Shown: in pieces, positions 36,119 to 45,253 of the stretch | Numbering within the stretch: position 1 is the stretch's first letter | How the letters are laid out: every line of letters begins with the position of its first letter | Assembly (NCBI GenBank): GCA_028658405.1 | Contig: JAKOGY010000001.1 | Span: 40,481-104,480, forward strand | Origin: Dolichospermum sp. ST_sed8 | Lineage (GTDB): Bacteria; Cyanobacteriota; Cyanobacteriia; Cyanobacteriales; Nostocaceae | Length of the DNA stretch: 64,000 nt | Reading direction: 5' to 3' | The notes under the pieces: model-generated | Seen by the model: only the letters and a program-made list of their open reading frames with translations | Databases searched by the model: none | What the model was told of the DNA's origin: nothing | Made by a program: the position numbers and the translations under genes

Positions 36119-36622
36119 ATGTTTCCTATAAGATTTATCATAGTATCAATGTCTCTCCTCGCTGGAATTACATCTCCTAAGAATGTATCGGCTCAAGTGT
36201 CAAATATTATTCTTGGTAATGGTAGTCAGTGTGGGTTATCCATTTCCGGTGGATATTCTCGTCAAGAAAATAAGAGTGAAAATTTCCCTAGCAATAATAA
36301 TAACAATAATAATATTTTCCAAATCGTAACTACATTAAACACAAATCCTTGTGCTAATCAACGTGATCTAGAAATAATCAGACAAGATAGTGAAAAACAA
36401 CGGGAAATAATCAGACAAGATAGTGAAAAACAACGGGAAATAATCAGACAAGATAATGAAAAGCAACGCGAAGCCATGAGAACATATTCTCAAATTATTA
36501 ATACTTGTATCAACGCCCGATCGCAAGCCATACAAAAAGAGATTAACCCTGATGTTATTTGTAATCTTAGAGAATTAGTTTCTGAATTAAGTAACTTTTC
36601 GCCTATCTTAAACTCTAAGTAG
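36119..36622 (+). CDS. Secreted protein with tandem 11-residue repeats
   Basis: The frame opens at a TTG (36062), but ATG 36119 gives a proper signal peptide: MFPIRFIIVSMSLLAGITS, cleavage near VSAQ. The mature part has an Asn run (SNNNNNNNIF), four Cys (CG, PCAN, NTC, VIC) and three tandem copies of the 11-residue unit EIIRQDSEKQR, coded by 33-base direct repeats at about 36371-36470. The repeat is heptad-like and should form a charged coiled coil. Family unknown; related secreted coiled-coil proteins occur in filamentous cyanobacteria. About 168 residues. Confidence 0.6.
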   Translation: MFPIRFIIVSMSLLAGITSPKNVSAQVSNIILGNGSQCGLSISGGYSRQENKSENFPSNNNNNNNIFQIVTTLNTNPCANQRDLEIIRQDSEKQREIIRQDSEKQREIIRQDNEKQREAMRTYSQIINTCINARSQAIQKEINPDVICNLRELVSELSNFSPILNSK

Positions 36623-37057
36623 GTTTTGCTGAATCAGTATTTTTGTTTTTACTCTACCCTTGTCACCTTCATACCCCAAGGATCAGTAGAAACGTCCAAA
36701 TCTTGTAATAAAAGCTCACTAAGAAACCGAGCGGGCAGTAAAAGTTTGATCTAACTCTAATTGTCCCATTTCCGAACGAATTTGAGTTAATACCAAATTT
36801 ACTATCGCCGACTGGAGATTTTCCACCCGATACCAGGCTTTTTCCATATCTACAATTCGCCTGGGGGCATTTTTTTGTTATAACTACTGCACAGTTAATA
36901 TTTACGAAAAAAACAATCCCCATGACATACAATTTTGAGTAAGTCGGGTTAAGCGAAAACTCTAACAATTGGGTTTTCTTGCCTTCGCGTAACTTAGGTA
37001 AATATTGTCTTATATTTTTTCAGTCCTGACCAGTTAAATTTAATTATTCTTTTAATT
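36623..37057. other. Intergenic region containing a slipin relic
   Basis: The stretch between the repeat-coded secreted protein and the PP2C gene contains, on the minus strand, the decayed SPFH fragment listed separately (36653-36868). The remaining ~190 bases upstream of 37058 show no gene. Confidence 0.5.
36653..36868 (-). pseudogene. Relic of an SPFH/band-7 (slipin-like) gene
   Basis: Read on the minus strand, one frame gives [20 protein letters not shown] followed by [14 protein letters not shown], then a stop. After a small frame change comes ELLLQDLDVSTDPWGMKVTR. Together these are an internal ~65-residue piece of the SPFH (stomatin/prohibitin/paraslipin) domain, whose conserved block reads '[34 protein letters not shown]...DPWGVKV'. 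Both the start and the rest of the gene are missing, so this is a degraded fragment. Confidence 0.75.
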
Positions 37058-39001
37058 ATGATTTCTACCCAACGGGTGATGAATTGCCCAAATTCAGAAT
37101 GTGATCAGCCAATTAACTCTATGGGGGATACTATTTGCGATCGCTGTCAAACTTCTCTAATTTACCGCTATCTCTGGGCAACTGGCAACCAAGCCGCAGA
37201 AATTCCCCCAGGAACAAAGGTAGCAGATAGATATGAAGTCATGAAGCCGCAAATTTGGCTAGATACCCAACCAGCAATTTTACCAAATATCCCCACAGAA
37301 CTACCAAATATCGTTATTCCCTATTTGCGCTTGTATTCAAAAAGTTTGCATATTCCCCAAGCTTATGGATTTACTTGCTTAGAAGCAGCAGATAGTGAGA
37401 TTCTTTTACTAGAAAATGCCCCCATAGATGAAACAGGCTGCATTTACCCCACCATTAGCGACTCTTGGGAACAAGCATCTCCCGTCAGACAAGTTTACTG
37501 GTTATGGCAAATTCTCCAATTGTGGACACCCTTATCAGAATTGGGAGTTGCCCAAAGTTTATTATTAGCAGATAATTTATGTGTACAGGGTTGGTGTATT
37601 CGCTTATTGGAACTGTATCAAAACACAGAACAACCGACTTTACAAGATTTAGGTAATTTTTGGCGGCATTGGGTGACAATAGCAAGAACCACCATTGCCC
37701 CAAAATTACAGTCCATAGTTGACTTAATGTGTCAATCGGGAATTGATTTAGAAATCATTAATACTCAAGTTAATGAATTATTACTGATAACAGCCGCAGA
37801 CTTACCTTTATTTTTAACCATAGCTGGGGCAACAGATCCAGGACCTATTATTAAACATAACGAAGATGCTTGTTATCCCAGTCATTCTAGAGATATAGAT
37901 GATAAATTACCACCACGACTATCAATCATTTGTGATGGGATTGGTGGCCATGAGGGTGGTGAAGTTGCGAGTCAATTGGCGCTACAGTCTCTTAAATTGC
38001 AAATGCGGGCTTTACTGGCAGAAATAAGCGAACAAACAGAAATATTAACCCCAGCTTTATTATCTCAGCAAATAGAGTCTTGTTTGCGAGTTATTAATAA
38101 TGTAGTGTGGTCACGCAATGACGAGCAAAAACGCCAGGGGAAAGAACGCATGGCCACAACTTTGGTGATGTCATTGCAGATACCTCAAAGAGTAGTGATA
38201 TCTTCGGGACAACAATTAGAAAATTCCCATGAACTGTATGTAGCGCATATTGGTGATAGTCGGGCTTATTGGATCACCCAGAATTATTGTCAACTGCTGA
38301 CTGTAGATGATGATATGGTAAAACGAGAGGTAAGTTTAGGAAAAAGTTTGTATCGTCAAGCACTGCAAATACCTGAAGCTAAAGCCCTGACACAAGCACT
38401 AGGCACAAAAGAAGCTGAATTTCTCAACTTTTCCGTTCAACGATTTATTATAGAAGAGGATGGGATTTTATTACTTTGTTCTGATGGATTAAGCGATCGC
38501 AACTTAGTAGAACAATCATGGCAAGATTACGCAATTCCCGTCCTGACAGGAGATTTAACCATAGAAGATGCTACCCAGGAATTAATCAAACTGGCGAATG
38601 AAAAGAATGGACAAGATAATATATCTGTAGTATTGACTCTTTGCCGTGTTGCCAAACCATCCACAATGGCAATTATACCCGCACCTCCAGCGGAAATTAT
38701 TCCTCCCCCACCAATAGCCATTCCCGATTCAGAAGCCTTAATTATATCAGCATCCATAGAAACAGATTTAACAGTAAGTTCCCAAGCCCTTCTCGATTTA
38801 AATCTGACAGAAAAAGCGACAGCAGCGATAAAACCACCTAAAGGTAGAGGTTTGGCTTTATTTACAGGATTATTAGTTTTATTAGTAGGAAGTACCACCC
38901 TCGGTTTATTTGCTTGGTGGCAATTGTCTCCTCAATCTTTCTCACAAGTCTGTCGGCAACTTCCGCAAAAGGTGCGAGAATTTTGCCCAGGACGGGAATA
39001 A
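37058..39001 (+). CDS. PP2C-type protein phosphatase with zinc-ribbon-like N-terminus and membrane anchor
   Basis: A 647-residue protein. The N-terminus has a four-Cys zinc-ribbon-like motif (CPNSECDQ ... CDRCQTS). Residues about 265-540 are the PP2C/SpoIIE-type metal phosphatase domain: TDPGPIIKHNEDA, ICDGIGGHEGGEVAS, YVAHIGDSRAYWI, LLLCSDGLSDRN and GQDNISVVL supply the metal-binding aspartates. A Pro-rich linker leads to a transmembrane segment (LALFTGLLVLLVGSTTLGLFAWW) and a short tail. It would dephosphorylate Ser/Thr proteins, with the catalytic domain on the cytosolic side. This layout is typical of cyanobacterial PP2C proteins paired with Hanks kinases. Confidence 0.9.
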   Translation: MISTQRVMNCPNSECDQPINSMGDTICDRCQTSLIYRYLWATGNQAAEIPPGTKVADRYEVMKPQIWLDTQPAILPNIPTELPNIVIPYLRLYSKSLHIPQAYGFTCLEAADSEILLLENAPIDETGCIYPTISDSWEQASPVRQVYWLWQILQLWTPLSELGVAQSLLLADNLCVQGWCIRLLELYQNTEQPTLQDLGNFWRHWVTIARTTIAPKLQSIVDLMCQSGIDLEIINTQVNELLLITAADLPLFLTIAGATDPGPIIKHNEDACYPSHSRDIDDKLPPRLSIICDGIGGHEGGEVASQLALQSLKLQMRALLAEISEQTEILTPALLSQQIESCLRVINNVVWSRNDEQKRQGKERMATTLVMSLQIPQRVVISSGQQLENSHELYVAHIGDSRAYWITQNYCQLLTVDDDMVKREVSLGKSLYRQALQIPEAKALTQALGTKEAEFLNFSVQRFIIEEDGILLLCSDGLSDRNLVEQSWQDYAIPVLTGDLTIEDATQELIKLANEKNGQDNISVVLTLCRVAKPSTMAIIPAPPAEIIPPPPIAIPDSEALIISASIETDLTVSSQALLDLNLTEKATAAIKPPKGRGLALFTGLLVLLVGSTTLGLFAWWQLSPQSFSQVCRQLPQKVREFCPGRE

Positions 39002-39108
39002 TAGCGCGATGTATTGTAAAATTGGGTTTGCCATTAAATCATGCTGGATTTCATCAAATTAGCTGTGGAGATGGTTTAGGAAAAACAAAACTTAGATAAA
39101 ATAATACT

Positions 39109-39330
39109 ATGAAAGTAGGCGATCGCGTGCGTGTTAAAGAATCAGTAGTAGTTTATCATCATCCTGAACATCGTGGTCAGGATTTTGACATTAAAGGTAC
39201 AGAAGGAGAAGTCGTAGCTATTGTCACCCAATGGCAAAATAGACCTGTAAGTGCAAACTTTCCTTTCTTAGTGCAGTTTAGCAAAAAATTTAAAGCCCAT
39301 TTACGCGATTTTGAACTAGAAAGCATTTAG
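39109..39330 (+). CDS. ftrV: Ferredoxin-thioredoxin reductase variable chain
   Basis: A 73-residue protein with the SH3-like FTR variable-chain pattern: MKVGDRVRVKESVVVYHHPE, then FDIKGTEGEVVAIVT and FPFLVQFSKKFKAHLRDFEL. FtrV pairs with the catalytic chain FtrC and supports light-driven reduction of thioredoxin by ferredoxin. ftrC is not in this window. Length is normal; the start codon contains a HIP1 site just after (GCGATCGC, 39119-39126). Confidence 0.95.
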   Translation: MKVGDRVRVKESVVVYHHPEHRGQDFDIKGTEGEVVAIVTQWQNRPVSANFPFLVQFSKKFKAHLRDFELESI

Positions 39331-39432
39331 AGTCAGTGGTCAGTGGTCAGTGGTCAGTGGTCAGTGGTCAGTGGTCAGTTGGAAGAATTTATTCTTTTGT
39401 TCCCTGTTCCCTGTTCCCTGTTCCCTGTTCCG
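39331..39432. repeat. GTCAGTG and TTCCCTG heptamer repeats
   Basis: Runs of GTCAGTG (39333-39378) and TTCCCTG (39401-39430). The reverse-strand phosphopantetheinyl transferase frame reads through the second run and ends on a TGA within the first. Confidence 0.92.
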
Positions 39433-40151
39433 GTGTATTCCCAACAATGCAAATTAATATGGCTACCTGCAACTACAACCGCAGCCGCAAAATTTTCTGC
39501 TGGGGTTAATTCTTTTAAACTCCAATCTCCTGATACCAGTAATTGAGTGGGTTGATTTGGTGTCAAACAAATTTCAATTTCTTCTAACTGCACCAAACCA
39601 TCTCCTGTAGCTTTTAAATAAGCTTCTTTGCAAGTCCAGTAACGAAAAAATATTTGTTTTTGTTCATTGGAAGAAACTAATCGTAGATATTCATATTCTC
39701 TAGGAGAAAAGAATCTTTTTGCAAGACTTTCCAAATCCGACATAGTGCGAATATATTCTAAATCCACACCAATTTGCTGTTGATAACTTACCCCACATAA
39801 AGCCAAATGTTGAGAATGAGATAAATTAAATAATAAACCTTTATCAGCAAACTTAGCCGCTAATAAAGGCTTACCACGGGGCTGATATTCAAATTCCACC
39901 TCTTTTGGATCAATATCCAAATATTGCCCTAAAATAGCGCGAAGAGAACCACGTCCAGCGATAAATCTTTGCCGATGTTCAGGAAAATAAAACCTTTCGG
40001 CGCGAGCAATTTCATCACTAGATAAAGTTTCCCGAAAAGATTGTAATTGAGATTCTGAGTGATGTAAATTAATCCGCCAAATATGCACATCATCTAATAA
40101 TAAATTTAAGTTTTTGGGTGCAGGTAGCCAATTAAAATTAAACACAGTCAC
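39375..40151 (-). CDS. hetI: 4'-phosphopantetheinyl transferase, Sfp/HetI type
   Basis: A 258-residue Sfp-type PPTase. The Mg2+/CoA-binding motifs are visible: GVDLEYIR (D130, E132) and RYWTCKEAYLKATGDGL (W172, K175, E176). It transfers phosphopantetheine from CoA to carrier proteins of PKS, NRPS and fatty-acid synthases; in heterocystous cyanobacteria the HetI enzyme serves glycolipid synthesis. Start is GTG at 40151. The last ~18 residues (TGTGNREQGTGNKRINSSN) are coded by the intergenic heptamer repeats, so the natural stop was lost or moved. The enzyme core is intact. Confidence 0.85.
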   Translation of the reverse strand: MTVFNFNWLPAPKNLNLLLDDVHIWRINLHHSESQLQSFRETLSSDEIARAERFYFPEHRQRFIAGRGSLRAILGQYLDIDPKEVEFEYQPRGKPLLAAKFADKGLLFNLSHSQHLALCGVSYQQQIGVDLEYIRTMSDLESLAKRFFSPREYEYLRLVSSNEQKQIFFRYWTCKEAYLKATGDGLVQLEEIEICLTPNQPTQLLVSGDWSLKELTPAENFAAAVVVAGSHINLHCWEYTGTGNREQGTGNKRINSSN

Positions 40152-40440
40152 GTGGCTTTACTCCAAATTAAAAATTAATAATTAGGGTTTTCTGAATAAC
40201 AGAGAAGCCAAATATCTAATATGGGCAGGCAGGATGCCCACCCCACAATAAGTATAATATTCTTGTGGGGTGGGCTTCTAGCCTGCCCAGAGTCAACAAT
40301 ATTATTTTGATATTATTTCAGCCCATCTACTTAAATATACTTCAGTAAATTATTCCTTCTTCTTCCTTCTTCCTTCTTCCTTCTTCCTTCTTCCTTCTTC
40401 CTTCTTCCTTCTTCCTTCGTGTACTTCGCTCCTTCGTGGT
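40152..40440. repeat. Intergenic repeats: GC hairpin and CTTCTTC microsatellite
   Basis: Contains an inverted repeat at 40223-40288 (GGGCAGGC...GCCTGCCC, with the inner CACCCCACAA / TTGTGGGGTG arms), another copy of which begins near 50316. A long CTTCTTC/CTTC microsatellite lies at about 40352-40418, followed by CTTCGTGTACTTCGCTCCTTCGTGGTT. No gene is seen. Confidence 0.85.
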
Positions 40441-41538
40441 TCAGTCGGGGCGTATTACTTCGTGGTTCAGTAGGGGCGTATTGCAATACGCCCCTACCAA
40501 CTCCTGATTACGGGTGATTTCTATCCACTGCAAAACGCGATTCCAAGCCCACCATTGATCAGGATCACCATATTGATTTTGACATTTTTTGCTACTCACG
40601 TAACCAACATGGCCACCGTAGCGAGTGAGTAACAAATCTATATCGGGATTATTCCTGGCAGCAGTTTCTAAATCAGGAATAATTGCCGGATCAAATAGAG
40701 GGTCATCAGCAGCATATAAAATTAAAGTTGGTTTAGATATTTTAGGTAACAATTCCAACCCACTGCTGGCTTGATAATAATCGGCAACGGTGGCAAAACC
40801 CAGACGTTCAATTACGAGTTCTTCATCAAATCCCCAAATACTATTAGCCCTTTCAATAGATTCTGGATTGAGAGATTCAGGATAAACAGCATGAATTTTC
40901 CAGGCTAGTTTTTTCAATTCCTGAGCAATGCGAGATTCAACATATTTACCAAATGGATGTGTAACCAAATAACTTAATGAGCGGAAAGAATCCAAACTGG
41001 GACAAATCACCGCTCCACCGGCAATATCAATGTCTTTGGGTGCTAAATCCGCAGCAGCTTTCACTCCCCACAAAGCCAATTGTCCACCTAAAGAATAACC
41101 TGTAAACCAAAATTGTGGCGGACAACCCATTTTGGCGGCAGTTTCGGCAATTCTGACAAAATCTTCCCCTTCATACAAACCGTCAGAAGTCAATGTTGGC
41201 GATAATTCTGCGGTTTTACCATGCGCCCGCCAATCAAATAACACCACAGCATAACCTTGAGCATAAGCCTTGCGTCCCAAAATTCGCAAAAACCATTGCT
41301 GGTCTAATTCTCCAGTAATACCATAAGTGCCAACAATTGTACTATGGGCATTTGGAGGGATAGCAACCTGACCAAAAATTGGCACACCTTGACCACCTTT
41401 GAAAATAACCTCGTGATATTTTGGTTCTGGATGAGTAATTTTACTCTCCCAATCACGATTAGCCCATAAAGCTGTATAGGTAGTCATGGTCACGCCATTT
41501 TGCAAAAAATAGGGCGGCGAATACTCGTATTTATACAT
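40441..41538 (-). CDS. YheT-like alpha/beta hydrolase
   Basis: A 365-residue alpha/beta hydrolase of the YheT/COG0429 group. The nucleophile is Ser149 in GYSLGGQLALWG, the acid lies in LYAADDPLFDP, and the catalytic His in RYGGHVGYVS. The opening (GGQGVPIFGQVAIPPNAHST, GTYGITGELDQQW) is typical. Substrates in this group are mostly unknown; some are acyl-hydrolases. The final residues (TPLLNHEVIRPD) are coded by the GGGGCGTATTGCAATACGCCCC palindrome and the ACGAAGTAATACGCC repeat at 40441-40497, so the C-terminus is repeat-derived. Start is ATG at 41538. Confidence 0.85.
   Translation of the reverse strand: MYKYEYSPPYFLQNGVTMTTYTALWANRDWESKITHPEPKYHEVIFKGGQGVPIFGQVAIPPNAHSTIVGTYGITGELDQQWFLRILGRKAYAQGYAVVLFDWRAHGKTAELSPTLTSDGLYEGEDFVRIAETAAKMGCPPQFWFTGYSLGGQLALWGVKAAADLAPKDIDIAGGAVICPSLDSFRSLSYLVTHPFGKYVESRIAQELKKLAWKIHAVYPESLNPESIERANSIWGFDEELVIERLGFATVADYYQASSGLELLPKISKPTLILYAADDPLFDPAIIPDLETAARNNPDIDLLLTRYGGHVGYVSSKKCQNQYGDPDQWWAWNRVLQWIEITRNQELVGAYCNTPLLNHEVIRPD
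40470..40497. repeat. Perfect 28-base palindrome (GGGGCGTATTGCAATACGCCCC type)
   Basis: The palindrome shares its 28-base core with the one at 25172-25205. Here it lies inside the 3' end of the YheT-like gene. Confidence 0.85.
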
Positions 41539-41766
41539 AAAGATAAAGTGATGAGTTTTACAATTATTTTATTTTAAGATTTATATTAGGTTTAACATAT
41601 TTTTTATAATTAAGATGGTAATGTTTTTATATATCAAGGAAAACAACGGTTTACGGTTTGCTTGATGATCTAATTATCCCTCAGCTTTTCCCCAGAATTA
41701 GCGTAGCGAAATTTTGGCAGTTGGGGGAGCGTTATCCTTAAATAAAGTAGTTATAATTTTTTAAGA

Positions 41767-42510
41767 ATGCCGAGGATTCTTGTCATAGATGATGACCTAG
41801 CGATTTCAGAACTTGTTGCCGTCAACTTGGAAATGGCGGGCTACGATGTTAGTCAAGCTGAAGACGGCATTAAAGGTCAAGCTCTAGCTCTCCAGCTACA
41901 ACCTGACTTAATTATGCTCGATCTCATGTTACCGAGAGTAGATGGGTTTACAGTTTGTCAACGCTTGCGCCGGGATGAACGCACTTCTGAAATTCCGGTA
42001 TTAATGTTGACTGCTTTGAGTCAAACCCACGACAAAGTAGAAGGGTTTAATGCTGGTGCAGATGACTACCTGACTAAACCCTTTGAGCTAGAAGAATTGT
42101 TGGCGCGGGTACGGGCTTTATTACGACGCACTGACCGGATTCCCCAAGCTGCAAAACATAGCGAAATTCTTAACTATGGACCAATTACCCTTGTTCCCGA
42201 AAGATTTGAGGCTATCTGGTTCAAAGCAACGGTGAAACTGACTCATTTAGAGTTTGAGTTACTGCACTGTTTGTTACAACGTCATGGACAAACTGTTTCC
42301 CCCAGCGAAATCCTCAGAGAAGTTTGGGGTTATGATCCTGATGATGACATTGAAACTATTCGGGTACATATTCGCCACTTGAGGACAAAACTCGAACCCG
42401 ATCCTCGTCACCCATGCTACATTAAGACCGTCTACGGTGCAGGATATTGTCTGGAATTACCTAGTGTACCTCCTAGTTTTGAAGGAACTGTTGCTACGGT
42501 TGGGGAGTAG
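41767..42510 (+). CDS. OmpR/PhoB-family response regulator
   Basis: A 247-residue response regulator. The receiver domain has the acidic pocket VIDDD, the phospho-acceptor D52 in [13 protein letters not shown], the switch T in LTAL and K in YLTKPF. The C-terminal winged helix ([54 protein letters not shown]) is of the OmpR class. It would bind direct repeats in promoters when phosphorylated. No cognate kinase is adjacent. Such orphan regulators (RpaA/RpaB/NblR relatives) are common in cyanobacteria; I cannot say which one. Confidence 0.92.
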   Translation: MPRILVIDDDLAISELVAVNLEMAGYDVSQAEDGIKGQALALQLQPDLIMLDLMLPRVDGFTVCQRLRRDERTSEIPVLMLTALSQTHDKVEGFNAGADDYLTKPFELEELLARVRALLRRTDRIPQAAKHSEILNYGPITLVPERFEAIWFKATVKLTHLEFELLHCLLQRHGQTVSPSEILREVWGYDPDDDIETIRVHIRHLRTKLEPDPRHPCYIKTVYGAGYCLELPSVPPSFEGTVATVGE

Positions 42511-42664
42511 GGGAGTGGTTAATAACCTAATGAGCAATGAGCAATGGCCAATAACTGAAAACTATGATATAATTAGTAGTTCTCTAAAACAGTGCTGGGT
42601 GAAGAACGTAGAGACAGATAAACTCAGCACATCTACACACTCAGCACTAAAAGAACTCTAGTTT

Positions 42665-44029
42665 ATGGCATTGCCAATTGTTGCAATTATCGGTCGCCCA
42701 AATGTGGGCAAATCTACCTTTGTGAATCGTCTTGCCGGAGATCAAACGGCGATAGTCCACGATGAACCAGGGGTAACACGCGATCGCACTTATCGTCCAG
42801 CTTTTTGGAATGATCGGGAATTTGTGGTAGTAGACACAGGTGGCTTAGTTTTTAACGATGACACCGAATTTCTTCCCATGATTCGCCAACAGGCTTTAAC
42901 GGCTCTTTCAGAAGCCTGTGCTGCTATTTTTGTAGTAGATGGGCAAGCTGGTTTGATGCCCGCAGATGAAGAAATTTCTGAATGGTTACGTCAACAACCG
43001 TTACCCGTACTACTGGCTGTGAATAAGTGTGAATCTCCAGATCAAGGAGCCATTCAAGCCGCTGAATTTTGGGAATTAGGACTAGGTGAACCTTTCCCCC
43101 TTTCCGCTATTCATGGTAGCGGTACAGGGGAAATCCTGGACGAGTTAATGAATCACATTCCTCTGATAGTAGAAGAAGAGGAAAATAAAGAAATTAAAGT
43201 TGCCATTATTGGCAGACCAAATGTAGGCAAATCGAGCTTACTAAATGCTTTTGTTGGTGAAGATAGAGCTATTGTCAGTCCTATTTCTGGAACAACCAGA
43301 GATACAATTGATACAATAGTTGAACGAGGTGGGCAAACCTACAGGTTAATTGATACTGCTGGTATTCGCAAAAAGAAACATATAGAATACGGTACGGAGT
43401 TTTTCAGTATTAACCGCGCTTTTAAAGCTATTCGTCGTTGTGATGTGGTTTTATTGGTGATTGATGCCGTAGATGGCGTAACTGAACAAGATCAAAAATT
43501 AGCAGGGCGCATTTTAGAAGAAGGTCGCGCTTGTGTTGTTGTTGTTAATAAGTGGGATGCTGTGGAAAAAGACTCTTACACGATTTATGATCATGAAAAA
43601 GAGTTAGAATCACGGTTACATTTTACTGAATGGGCAGATACCATTTATGTGAGTGCTGTCACGGGACAACGGGTAGAAAAGATTTTAGAATTGGTAAATA
43701 CAGCGGCTGAGGCACACAAACGCCGTGTAAGTACATCAGTAATTAATGAAGTTCTGGAAGATGCTATCAGTTGGCATTCACCACCGACTTCACGGGGTGG
43801 TCGTCAAGGTAAAATATACTATGGTACTCAGGTGAGTAGTCAACCTCCTTCCATAGCTCTGTTTGTCAATGACAATAGCCGTTTTAATGACAATTATCGC
43901 CGCTACATTGAACGCCAATTCCGTAAACAGTTGGGCTTTCAAGGTACACCCATTCGGCTATTTTGGCGCAGTAAGAAAGTTAGAGAAATGGAAATTGGCG
44001 GTCCAAATCGAGCTACTCGTGTAAAATAG
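42665..44029 (+). CDS. der: Ribosome biogenesis GTPase Der (EngA)
   Basis: A 454-residue protein with two tandem Era-like GTPase domains. Each has a GRPNVGKS Walker A (near residues 9 and 181), a DTGG/DTAG motif ([20 protein letters not shown]) and NKCE/NKWD base-recognition motifs. The C-terminal KH-like domain ends in [12 protein letters not shown]. Der helps assemble the 50S ribosomal subunit. Length is normal. ecfT follows after a 230-base gap holding an inverted-repeat element; the Der-EcfT neighbourhood is conserved in cyanobacteria. Confidence 0.98.
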   Translation: MALPIVAIIGRPNVGKSTFVNRLAGDQTAIVHDEPGVTRDRTYRPAFWNDREFVVVDTGGLVFNDDTEFLPMIRQQALTALSEACAAIFVVDGQAGLMPADEEISEWLRQQPLPVLLAVNKCESPDQGAIQAAEFWELGLGEPFPLSAIHGSGTGEILDELMNHIPLIVEEEENKEIKVAIIGRPNVGKSSLLNAFVGEDRAIVSPISGTTRDTIDTIVERGGQTYRLIDTAGIRKKKHIEYGTEFFSINRAFKAIRRCDVVLLVIDAVDGVTEQDQKLAGRILEEGRACVVVVNKWDAVEKDSYTIYDHEKELESRLHFTEWADTIYVSAVTGQRVEKILELVNTAAEAHKRRVSTSVINEVLEDAISWHSPPTSRGGRQGKIYYGTQVSSQPPSIALFVNDNSRFNDNYRRYIERQFRKQLGFQGTPIRLFWRSKKVREMEIGGPNRATRVK

Positions 44030-44063
44030 GAAACGTAAGGAGTCAGGAGTTAGTCAGAAGAAG

Positions 44064-44216
44064 CCAGGGAATAAATTCCCTGTCTAAAAGCTAAAGTCGG
44101 TTAAAACCGACTGTTTTACCTTTATTTATTCTAAAAATAGGATAATTTTTGATTTTGAGTTAATCAGAGTGCGTTTTAACGGACTTTAGCTATTAGACCG
44201 GAAATTTATTTCTGGG
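44064..44216. mobile_element. MITE-like inverted repeat between der and ecfT
   Basis: CCAGGGAATAAATTCCCTGT at 44064 and TCTAAAAGCTAAAGTC beyond it are matched, in reverse complement, by GACTTTAGCTATTAGACC and GGAAATTTATTTCTGGG ending at 44216. The interior has a second hairpin (AGTCGGTTAAAACCGACT, 44094-44111). The same word set (TCTAATAGCT, TTTCTGGGC) occurs inside the 20771-21053 element, so this family is dispersed. No coding capacity. Confidence 0.7.
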
Positions 44217-44261
44217 TGGGTTACTGACAACTGACAACTGACCAATGACAACTGACTAAAT

Positions 44262-45194
44262 ATGGACTTATTGCGATCGCTCCCTCTCGGACTTTATTTA
44301 GAAGAACCGCAAACTTGGTTACACAAACTCGATCCGCGAGTGAAGTTGATTTGGTTATTAAGCTTTCTAAGTAGTTATATTGTCGCTAATAACTATTGGC
44401 GGGTATTACTGGTATTACTACTAATTACCTTTACTGTATTTGCTAGAATTCCTCTGAGGGTGTGGCGACAACAAATGGGCTGGTTGTTGATACTATCATT
44501 TATGGTCTTAGTCATCGGCTCAATTAGTCCTGATGGATTAGGTGTAAGTTATCAATCCCGCTTACCTGCAAATGAACAAATCCTCACTCAACCAATACCT
44601 GATAAAAATACCCAAGTTACCCCAGAAATAGCAGACAGTAATAAAAAATATAGTTATGTGCTATTTCAGAAAGGATTTGTGAAAATAAATCGCCGTTCTT
44701 TGGATTTAGCAATTAGTTTGAGTACAATAGTTTTTACATTAATCTACAGCACTAATTTATATTTACTCACAACCGCACCGGAAGAAATCACTTCTGGTTT
44801 AGAAAGTTTAATGCAGCCTTTACGAAGGTTCAATATTCCCGTTACAGAAATTACCCTAACTCTAACTTTATCCTTGCGGTTTATTCCCCTAGTTTTAGAA
44901 GAAATTCAAAACTTAGTTCGTTCGGTGATGACTAGGGCAATTAATTGGAAAAAGCTAGGATTAAAAGGAGGAGCAAAAGTTTGGTTAATTGTGACTGAAA
45001 GATTATTAGAAAATCTGCTTTTGCGGGCGGAACAAATGGCAAATGCGATGATGGTAAGGGGTTTTACCAGTCCCAATGAGCATCGAGTCAGATGGCAAGA
45101 GTTAAAATTAAAAATAGGTGATTGGTTAGCGATCGCAACTTTAATAGTATTTTGGGGAATTAGGATAGCTTTCGGTGCTGATGGTACAGCTTAA
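44262..45194 (+). CDS. ECF transporter transmembrane protein EcfT (CbiQ family)
   Basis: A 310-residue integral membrane protein of the CbiQ/EcfT family. The N-terminal LGLYLEEPQTWLHKLDPRVK is the usual CbiQ opening. Membrane segments follow (LIWLLSFLSSYIVANNYWRV, WLLILSFMVLVIGSI, LAISLSTIVFTLIYSTNLYL, LTLTLSLRFIPLVLEEI, WLAIATLIVFWGIRIAFG), and the coupling motif MMVRGFTS is the family 'ARG' helix. EcfT joins the ATPases and a substrate-binding S component; the ATPase and S genes are not here, so the transported vitamin or metal is unknown. Confidence 0.92.
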   Translation: MDLLRSLPLGLYLEEPQTWLHKLDPRVKLIWLLSFLSSYIVANNYWRVLLVLLLITFTVFARIPLRVWRQQMGWLLILSFMVLVIGSISPDGLGVSYQSRLPANEQILTQPIPDKNTQVTPEIADSNKKYSYVLFQKGFVKINRRSLDLAISLSTIVFTLIYSTNLYLLTTAPEEITSGLESLMQPLRRFNIPVTEITLTLTLSLRFIPLVLEEIQNLVRSVMTRAINWKKLGLKGGAKVWLIVTERLLENLLLRAEQMANAMMVRGFTSPNEHRVRWQELKLKIGDWLAIATLIVFWGIRIAFGADGTA

Positions 45195-45216
45195 CATAAG
45201 CCTAACATCAGACTCA

Positions 45217-45247
45217 GATCCCCGACTTCTTGGAGAAGTCGGGGATC
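45217..45247. terminator. Strong bidirectional terminator hairpin after ecfT
   Basis: GATCCCCGACTTCT and AGAAGTCGGGGATC pair perfectly over 14 bases around a TGG loop, 22 bases after the ecfT stop, followed by TTGTAATTATTTTTTAG. The small minus-strand frame at 45254 also ends here. The word CCCGACTTCT recurs elsewhere in such genomes as a dispersed hairpin. Confidence 0.85.
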
Positions 45248-45253
45248 TTGTAA

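Noticed and set aside
36669..36968. 99-codon minus-strand hypothetical gene
   Set aside because: Another frame of the same strand shows a recognisable but broken SPFH core; the long frame is an artefact of the relic.
38527..38898. Minus-strand 123-codon frame inside the PP2C gene
   Set aside because: Lies entirely inside a well-supported coding sequence and has no motif.
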